A DNA stretch of 64,000 nucleotides from Paracoccus sp. N5 (GTDB lineage: Bacteria > Pseudomonadota > Alphaproteobacteria > Rhodobacterales > Rhodobacteraceae), in contig NZ_AQUO01000001.1 of the NCBI RefSeq assembly GCF_000371965.1, forward strand, positions 1,434,001 through 1,498,000, read 5' to 3'. The position numbers and the translations under genes were made by a program. This document shows, one piece after another, positions 59,003 to 64,000 of this stretch. Within the stretch, counting starts at the first letter, position 1; each line of letters starts with the position of its first letter. Below the pieces are notes generated by a model. That model was not told the DNA's origin. It did no database searches and was given only the letters and a program-made list of their open reading frames with translations.

Positions 59003-59698
59003 ATGAGCGCCTATCTTTTCGCCCCGCCCCCCGTCGCCGCGCTGCCCGTCACCGGGCAGGCCGGCCGCTTTCCCGTGAACCGCATCTTCTGCGTCGGGCG
59101 CAACTATGCCGCCCATGCCGCCGAGATGGGCGGCGAGATCGACCGCGAGGCGCCGTTCTATTTCACCAAATCCGCCCGCGCGGTGCTGGAAAGCGGCGCC
59201 GTGCTGCCCTATCCGCCCGGGACCGAGGATCTGCATCACGAGATCGAGCTGGTCGTGGCCATCGGCGCGCCGGCCTTCCGGGTGGCGCCGGAGCAGGCGA
59301 TGGCGGCGGTCTGGGGCTATGGCGCCGGGCTGGACATGACCCGGCGCGACCTGCAGGCCAAGGCCAAGGCCAAGCAGCGGCCCTGGTCGCTGGGCAAGGA
59401 TTTCGAGGGCTCGGCGGTGCTTGCCGCCCTGACGCCGGCCGCGGATTTCACCCCGGCGGCGCAGGCGATCCGGCTGGCGGTCAACGGCGCCCTGCGGCAG
59501 GAGGCCCGCATCGACGACATGGTCTGGTCGATTCCCGAGCTGATCGCCGACCTGTCGCATTACTACCACCTGGCGCCGGGCGACCTCATCATGACCGGCA
59601 CGCCCGCCGGCGTCGGCGCGGTGGTGCCGGGCGACCGGCTGTCGGGCGGTATCGAGGGGCTGGCCCCGGTCGAGCTGGTGCTGGGCGCGGCGGATTAG
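59003..59698 (+). CDS. Fumarylacetoacetate hydrolase-family protein
   Basis: A 231-aa FAH-fold enzyme, hydrolysing or decarboxylating a diketo acid (for example acylpyruvate or 2-hydroxyhepta-dienedioate type substrates). CVGRNYAAHAAEMGG holds the start of the active site, FFTKSARAVL-like FYFTKSARAVLESG, DLHHEIELVVAIG with metal-binding Glu residues, and GDLIMTGTPAGVGAV the family ending. No neighbours in a degradation pathway, so substrate unknown. Its last four bases overlap the convergent thioesterase gene. Confidence 0.9.
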   Translation: MSAYLFAPPPVAALPVTGQAGRFPVNRIFCVGRNYAAHAAEMGGEIDREAPFYFTKSARAVLESGAVLPYPPGTEDLHHEIELVVAIGAPAFRVAPEQAMAAVWGYGAGLDMTRRDLQAKAKAKQRPWSLGKDFEGSAVLAALTPAADFTPAAQAIRLAVNGALRQEARIDDMVWSIPELIADLSHYYHLAPGDLIMTGTPAGVGAVVPGDRLSGGIEGLAPVELVLGAAD

Positions 59699-60111
59699 GC
59701 CGGCTCCCGCCACTCCAGCACCAGCTGGGTCTGGATCACCACGGCGGCCAGCTGGCCGTCGCCGCGCAGGATGTCGGTCTGCCAGATCATCGTCGTGCGG
59801 CTCAGGTGCAAGGGTTTCGGCCGCGCCTCGGCCACGTCGCCCAGCCGGATCGGGCGCAGGAAATTCGTCTTGCTTTCCAGCGTGGTGGTGGCGGCGCCCT
59901 CGGGCAGGCGCAGATGGGTCGCGGTGCCGGCGGCGTGGTCGGCCAAGCTCATGATCGCGCCGCCATGCAGCACGCCGTTGCGGTTGGTCAGGGGCCGGGT
60001 GACCGGCATGCGCAGCGTGACCTCCTTCAGCGTGGCCGAGACGACCTGCATGCCCAGCGATTCGGAATAGGGCGAATGGATCTCGCCAAGGGCGGTCGGG
60101 CTGTCGGTCAT
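59695..60111 (-). CDS. PaaI-family hotdog thioesterase
   Basis: A 138-aa hotdog-fold protein: NRNGVLHGGAIMSLADHAAG has the HGG loop with the active-site Asp two turns on, and TTTLESKTNFLRPIRLGDVA the second strand, as in PaaI/YbdB. It would hydrolyse an acyl-CoA or aryl-CoA thioester. Start MTDSPTALGE at 60111 is chosen over an earlier in-frame ATG. Alone on this strand between the FAH gene and a small secreted protein. Confidence 0.88.
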   Translation of the reverse strand: MTDSPTALGEIHSPYSESLGMQVVSATLKEVTLRMPVTRPLTNRNGVLHGGAIMSLADHAAGTATHLRLPEGAATTTLESKTNFLRPIRLGDVAEARPKPLHLSRTTMIWQTDILRGDGQLAAVVIQTQLVLEWREPA

Positions 60112-60172
60112 CGCGGTTCCCGGTTGTGGCGCCGGCATCTTCGGCGTGGCGGGCGACCGCGTCAATCTGTGC

Positions 60173-60589
60173 TCAGCAGGCCGGGGCAGGCTCGGGCCGG
60201 CCGTTCAGATCCAGGCCGCGCGCGGTCGGGGCGTGCCAAGTCTTGGTGGCATGGGTGGCGCCCGAGGGGTTGGTGCCGATCTGCGAGCCGCCGGTGCCGC
60301 CGGTCCAGCCGGTCGAGCCGGTATTCTCCGGCGCCGTGCCATCGCCCGCGCCGCCCTGTTGCGGCGTCGCCGGCTCGGCCTTGGCGGCGGTGGGCGGGCA
60401 TTCGCCGGCGCCGGACGCCACCGGCTGCGCCGGGCCGGGCACCGAGGTCGGCGCGACGCCGTTCTCCAGCGCGGCCTGGGCCTGGGCCGGGGTCTGCGGG
60501 GCCGTCTGGGCCGCCAGCGGCGCGCCAAGCGCCAGCGTCAGGCCCAGCAGGGCGGCGGGCATTGCGAACTGGGACGTGATCCGGGACAT
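60173..60589 (-). CDS. Small secreted hypothetical protein with C-terminal Cys
   Basis: Not recognised. A strong AGGAGG lies 10 nt before the ATG. The 138-aa product has a clear signal peptide (PAALLGLTLALGAPLAA, cleavage near 27). The mature part is low complexity in Ala, Pro, Gly and Thr (GSTGWTGGTGGSQIGTNPSG). It contains only two cysteines, one in GAGECPPTA and one as the very last residue (PEPAPAC), which could form a disulfide. A conserved-looking motif HATKTWHAPTARG lies near the end. Located between a thioesterase gene and selD, 93 bp downstream of selD. Coding status looks sound. Confidence 0.7.
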   Translation of the reverse strand: MSRITSQFAMPAALLGLTLALGAPLAAQTAPQTPAQAQAALENGVAPTSVPGPAQPVASGAGECPPTAAKAEPATPQQGGAGDGTAPENTGSTGWTGGTGGSQIGTNPSGATHATKTWHAPTARGLDLNGRPEPAPAC

Positions 60590-60651
60590 GGGCTCGATCC
60601 TCCTGCCGGCCCAACGCCGTCCGGCGCCGGCGGTTCCTGCCCCCGGCCGGA

Positions 60652-60680
60652 GTTCTTTGCTCCATAAATACCCAAAGAAC
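60652..60680. repeat. GGGTATTT core repeat flanked by an 8-bp perfect dyad
   Basis: GTTCTTTG (60652-60659) and CAAAGAAC (60673-60680) are exact inverted repeats around a 13-nt loop, immediately after the selD stop codon. Read leftwards the region gives GGGTATTTATGGAGCAAAGAA, matching 18 of 21 positions of the element inside the flavoprotein gene. Probably acts as an mRNA 3' structure or weak terminator of the efflux-selD operon. Confidence 0.65.
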
Positions 60681-60682
60681 CG

Positions 60683-61726
60683 TCAGGCGACGGCGATTCC
60701 CGGCTCGCCCGCCGCGCAATGCCCGACCACGGCGGCCAGCGGATGACCGGCGCCGCGAATCTGCGCCAGCACCGCATCCGCCGCCTCGGGGGCCACGGCG
60801 ACCAGAAGCCCGCCCGAGGTCTGCGGGTCGGTCAGCAGGTGCCGGCGCCAATCGGCCAGGCCCTCGGGCAGCGCCACCTCGGCGCCATAGGCGGCCCAGT
60901 TGCGCAGCGAGGCGCCGGTGAAGAACCCGGCCTCGGCCAGTTCCGCCGCGCGGCTCAGCAAGGGCAGCGCCGCCTGCTCCAGCTGCAGGCGCAGCCCGGC
61001 GCCGCGGGCGATCTCCAGCCCATGGCCCAGGATGCCGAAGCCGGTCACGTCGGTCAGGGCATGCACAGCGGCCCGCCTGGCCAGCTCGGCCCCGACCTTG
61101 TTCAGCGTGGTGGCCGAGGCGACCATCTCGTCGATGCCGGCCTGGTCCAGCGCGCCCTTCTTGATCGCGGCGGAATAGATGCCGACGCCCAGCCCCTTGG
61201 TCAGGATCAGCGCGTCGCCCGGCCGCGCATCGGCATTGCGGCGCAGCTCGGACGGGTGGCAGAGCCCGATCACCGCGAGGCCATAGATCGGCTCGGGCGC
61301 GTCGATGGAATGGCCGCCGGCGACCGGGATGCCGGCCTGATGGCAGATCTCGCGCCCGCCCTCCAGGATCTCGCGGATCTGCTCCGGGGCCAGCTTGTCG
61401 ATGGGCATGCCCAGGATCGCCAGCGCCATGATCGGCCGGCCGCCCATGGCATAGACGTCGGAGATCGCATTGGTCGCGGCGATGCGGCCGAAGGCGCGCG
61501 GGTCGTCCACCATCGGCATGAAGAAATCGGTGGTGGCGATGACGCAGGTGTTCTCGTCCACCTGATACACCGCCGCGTCGTCCGAGGTCTCGGTCCCGAC
61601 CAGCAGTTGCGGAAAGGCCTGCGCCAGCGGCTGGCCCGCCAGCAATTCCCGCAGCACCGAGGGCGCCAGCTTGCAGCCGCAGCCGCCGCCATGCGCCAGC
61701 GAGGTCAGTCTGGGGTGTTCGTTCAT
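60683..61726 (-). CDS. selD: Selenide, water dikinase
   Basis: Makes selenophosphate from selenide and ATP for selenocysteine or 2-selenouridine synthesis. The 347-aa protein has the N-terminal active-site motif GGGCGCKLAP with Cys16 and Lys19 (a Cys form, no Sec codon), ETSDDAAVYQ, ISDVYAMGGRPIMAL with the metal-binding region, LTDVTGFGILGHGLE and LLTDPQTSGGLLVAV. The ATG overlaps the RND pump stop by four bases, an unusual pairing. No selA, selB or selU gene is visible in the window. Confidence 0.95.
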   Translation of the reverse strand: MNEHPRLTSLAHGGGCGCKLAPSVLRELLAGQPLAQAFPQLLVGTETSDDAAVYQVDENTCVIATTDFFMPMVDDPRAFGRIAATNAISDVYAMGGRPIMALAILGMPIDKLAPEQIREILEGGREICHQAGIPVAGGHSIDAPEPIYGLAVIGLCHPSELRRNADARPGDALILTKGLGVGIYSAAIKKGALDQAGIDEMVASATTLNKVGAELARRAAVHALTDVTGFGILGHGLEIARGAGLRLQLEQAALPLLSRAAELAEAGFFTGASLRNWAAYGAEVALPEGLADWRRHLLTDPQTSGGLLVAVAPEAADAVLAQIRGAGHPLAAVVGHCAAGEPGIAVA

Positions 61727-64000
61727 TTCCGCGCCCTCCTGTCGGTCAGCCGGCGCACCGTAACGTAGAAGGCCGGAACCATGAAGATGCCAAGGAAGGT
61801 CGCGGCGATCATCCCGCCCATCACCCCGATGCCGATGGAATTCTGCGCCCCCGCCCCGGCGCCCCGCGCCACCGCGAGCGGCAGCACGCCCAGGATGAAG
61901 GCGAGCGAGGTCATCAGGATCGGCCGCAGCCGCTGGCGCGCGGCCAGCGCCGCCGCCTCGACGGCCGAGCGGCCCGACTGCTGCAGGTCGCGGGCGAATT
62001 CGACGATCAGGATGGCATTCTTGGCGGCAAGGCCGATGGTGGTCAGGATGCCCACCTTGAAATAGACGTCGTTCGACTGGTCGAAGGCCAGGGCCGCCAC
62101 CACCGCGCCCAGCACTCCCACCGGCACCGCCAGCATGACCGAGAACGGGATCGACCAGCTTTCGTAAAGCGCCGCCAGCGACAGGAACACCACCAGCGCC
62201 GACAGGGCAAACAGCCAGGGCGCCTGGTTGCCGGCCTGGCGTTCCTGATAGGACAGCTCGGTCCAGGCCATGCCGTAATTGCCGGGCAGGGCGGCGACCA
62301 GCTCCTCCATCGCGTCCATGGCGCTGCCGGAACTGGAACCGGGGCCGGGCTCGCCCTCGATCTCGATGGCGTCGACGCCGTCGATGCGCGCCAGCCGCGG
62401 CTCGACCGGCTCCCAGCGGGTGGTCATGAAGGCGTTGAAGGGCACCATCTCGCCCTGCGCATTGCGGGCATACCAGCTGTCGATGTCCTCGGGCTGCATG
62501 CGGTTCGCCGCCGCCGCCTGCACGATGACCGGGCGCAGCTGCGCGCCCAGGGCGAAGTCGTTGACCTCGGTGCCGGCAAAGATCGTCGACAGCATCGAAT
62601 TCACCGCGGGCACCGAGATGCCGAAACTTTCCGCCTTCTGCTGGTCGATGTCGATCCTCAGCGCCGCGTCGTCCTCGGAGTTCTGCGCCTCGGGGTTCTG
62701 CACGCGCGGATCCTGGCCGGCCTGTTCCTCCAGCCGCTCGGCCGCCTCGGTCAGCGCCTCGATGCCGGCGCCGGCCTGGTCCATGACATACATGGTGAAG
62801 CCCGAGGTATCGCCCAGCCGCGGAATCGCCGGCGGCTGCATGAAGAAGATCCGTCCGGCCCGGTGCCCGGAAAAATGCTTGTTCGCGCGCTGCGCCAGCG
62901 CGCGCGCCGATTGCGAGGCGTCGGCGCGCTGGTCGAAGGGATGCAGCCGGACATAGATCGTCGCCTGGTTCTGCGCCGTGCCCGAGCTGCCGAAGCCCAT
63001 GGCGACAAAGACCGAGCTGACCACGTCCTTTTCCTCGGTCAGCATGTAATCCTCGATCTCGCGCACCACGGCGGCGGTCTGCTGCGCGGTCGAACCCTCG
63101 GTCAGGGTGATGCGCGATTGCAGCACGCCCTGATCCTCGGAGGGGATGAAGGTCGTGGTCAGCCGCCCGAACAGGTCGAAGGCGCCGTAGCTGATCGCCG
63201 CCAGCACCAGCATGACCAGCAGCGGCCGGCGCAGGCTGCGCCGCACGGTGGCGGAATAGCCCGAGGTCAGCCGCTCGAACCCAGCATTGAACCAGCGCGC
63301 CGGGGCAAGGCGCGGCGCGCCGTGGCCGCGGCGCAGCAGCGTGGCGCACATGGCGGGCGTCAGGATCAGCGCCACGGCGAGCGACAGCACCATGGCGGTG
63401 ATGATGGTCACCGAGAACTGCCGGTAGATCACCCCGGTCGAGCCGGGCATGAAGCCCATCGGCAGGAACACCGCCGACAGCACCAGGGCGATGCCGATCA
63501 GCGCGCCGCTGATCTGGCCCATGCTCTTTTCCGTGGCGGCAACCGGGTCCAGCCCCTCTTCGGCCATGACGCGCTCGACGTTCTCGACCACGACGATGGC
63601 GTCGTCGACCAGCAAGCCGATGGCCAGCACCATGGCGAACATGGTCAGCGTGTTGATGGAATAGCCCAGCGCCGCCAGCATGGCGAAGGTGCCCAAGAGC
63701 ACGACCGGGATGGCGATGATCGGGATCAGCGTCGCGCGCCAGTTCTGCAGGAAGATCAGGATGACCAGGAAGACCAGCACGATGGCTTCCAGCAGCGTGT
63801 GCCAGACCTTCTCGATCGACAGCTCGACGAAGGGGGCGGTGTCATAGGCGACCTGCAGCTCGACCCCCTCGGGCAGGGCCGAGGCCAGCCCGTCCAGCGT
63901 CGCGCGCACCGCGCGCGAGGTTTCGACCGCATTCGCCCCCGAGGCGAGGTTCACCGCGAAGCCCGAGGCATTCATGCCGTTGAAGCGCGAATCGCGGCCA
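61723..64000 (-). CDS. RND multidrug efflux transporter, AcrB/HAE1 type (5' end beyond window)
   Basis: C-terminal 759 codons of an inner-membrane proton-drug antiporter. The reading frame is open to the right edge. Seen are FNGMNASGFAVNLASGANAV, the TM2-TM4 segment with LAIGLLVDDAIVVVENVERV (the essential Asp pair), MGQISGALIGIALVLSAVF, the periplasmic pore domains, FSVMLAVPVGVLGAVVAALA, and the conserved Lys in GLAAKNAILIVEFARDL. The end MVPAFYVTVRRLTDRRARK is normal. The membrane fusion partner must lie outside the window, upstream. Its stop overlaps the selD start. Confidence 0.93.
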   Translation of the reverse strand, partial: GRDSRFNGMNASGFAVNLASGANAVETSRAVRATLDGLASALPEGVELQVAYDTAPFVELSIEKVWHTLLEAIVLVFLVILIFLQNWRATLIPIIAIPVVLLGTFAMLAALGYSINTLTMFAMVLAIGLLVDDAIVVVENVERVMAEEGLDPVAATEKSMGQISGALIGIALVLSAVFLPMGFMPGSTGVIYRQFSVTIITAMVLSLAVALILTPAMCATLLRRGHGAPRLAPARWFNAGFERLTSGYSATVRRSLRRPLLVMLVLAAISYGAFDLFGRLTTTFIPSEDQGVLQSRITLTEGSTAQQTAAVVREIEDYMLTEEKDVVSSVFVAMGFGSSGTAQNQATIYVRLHPFDQRADASQSARALAQRANKHFSGHRAGRIFFMQPPAIPRLGDTSGFTMYVMDQAGAGIEALTEAAERLEEQAGQDPRVQNPEAQNSEDDAALRIDIDQQKAESFGISVPAVNSMLSTIFAGTEVNDFALGAQLRPVIVQAAAANRMQPEDIDSWYARNAQGEMVPFNAFMTTRWEPVEPRLARIDGVDAIEIEGEPGPGSSSGSAMDAMEELVAALPGNYGMAWTELSYQERQAGNQAPWLFALSALVVFLSLAALYESWSIPFSVMLAVPVGVLGAVVAALAFDQSNDVYFKVGILTTIGLAAKNAILIVEFARDLQQSGRSAVEAAALAARQRLRPILMTSLAFILGVLPLAVARGAGAGAQNSIGIGVMGGMIAATFLGIFMVPAFYVTVRRLTDRRARK

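Noticed and set aside
60683..61726. Selenocysteine in SelD
   Set aside because: The active-site position is a normal Cys codon and no in-frame TGA is present.

Overview
The window is a high-GC alphaproteobacterial chromosome segment. It fits a member of the Rhodobacterales close to Paracoccus, judging from RegA/RegB-type redox regulators, a Rhodobacter-type porin, a ChvE/GguAB sugar transporter, a SelD gene and many tightly overlapped gene pairs (ATGA/GTGA junctions). No database search was possible; assignments come from motifs and remembered family sequences. No tRNA, rRNA or CRISPR array was seen.

Layout. 1-4433: regA (cut by the window edge) divergent from regB, then a PAS-domain sensor-like protein and an MTA/SAH nucleosidase-like enzyme. 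4434-6504: about 2 kb without an intact gene, an insertion-sequence graveyard with wrecked IS66-type and IS481-type transposases plus a short duplicated segment. 6505-16298: a DUF4139 protein, asd, a three-gene MFS/glycosyltransferase operon, a periplasmic HAD phosphatase, a second MFS transporter, a GST and a flavoprotein. 16298-20890: a housekeeping operon read leftwards (DUF3576 lipoprotein, leuS, lptE, holA, flavoprotein). 21225-27914: porin, yggS, a membrane-anchored RTX protein, rpsO, an unrecognised Ala/Pro-rich protein and pnp. 28014-33255: a polysaccharide-modification pair, a 1-Cys peroxiredoxin, an aldehyde dehydrogenase and an SDR.

33322-41302 is one leftward sugar operon: chvE, gguA, gguB (ABC importer), dgoK, dgoA, an SMP-30 lactonase, galM and a GntR regulator. 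It encodes uptake, anomer conversion, lactone opening, and phosphorylation and cleavage of 2-keto-3-deoxygalactonate. The first dehydrogenase and the aldonate dehydratase are not in the operon. 41576-52544 holds a GNAT protein, efp, a small conserved protein, lrgAB, smc (with a perfect DnaA box upstream), a YbjN-like protein, a RidA homologue, a GDPD, a FemAB-like protein and a TIGR02186/TauE pair. 52733-55363 is surE-pcm-nlpD. 55843-58889 is a PopZ/DUF2497-like protein, tolC and a second PIMT-family gene. The window ends with a FAH-family hydrolase, a thioesterase, a small secreted protein, selD and an RND efflux pump gene cut by the right edge.

No clearly new multi-gene system was found. 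The most unusual observation is a palindromic repeat of intergenic type that sits in frame inside the flavoprotein gene (16057-16112); related cores lie at gene 3' ends at 33292 and 60652. Other items worth a look are the unknown gene between rpsO and pnp, a 12-bp perfect hairpin between chvE and gguA, and the DnaA box ahead of smc.
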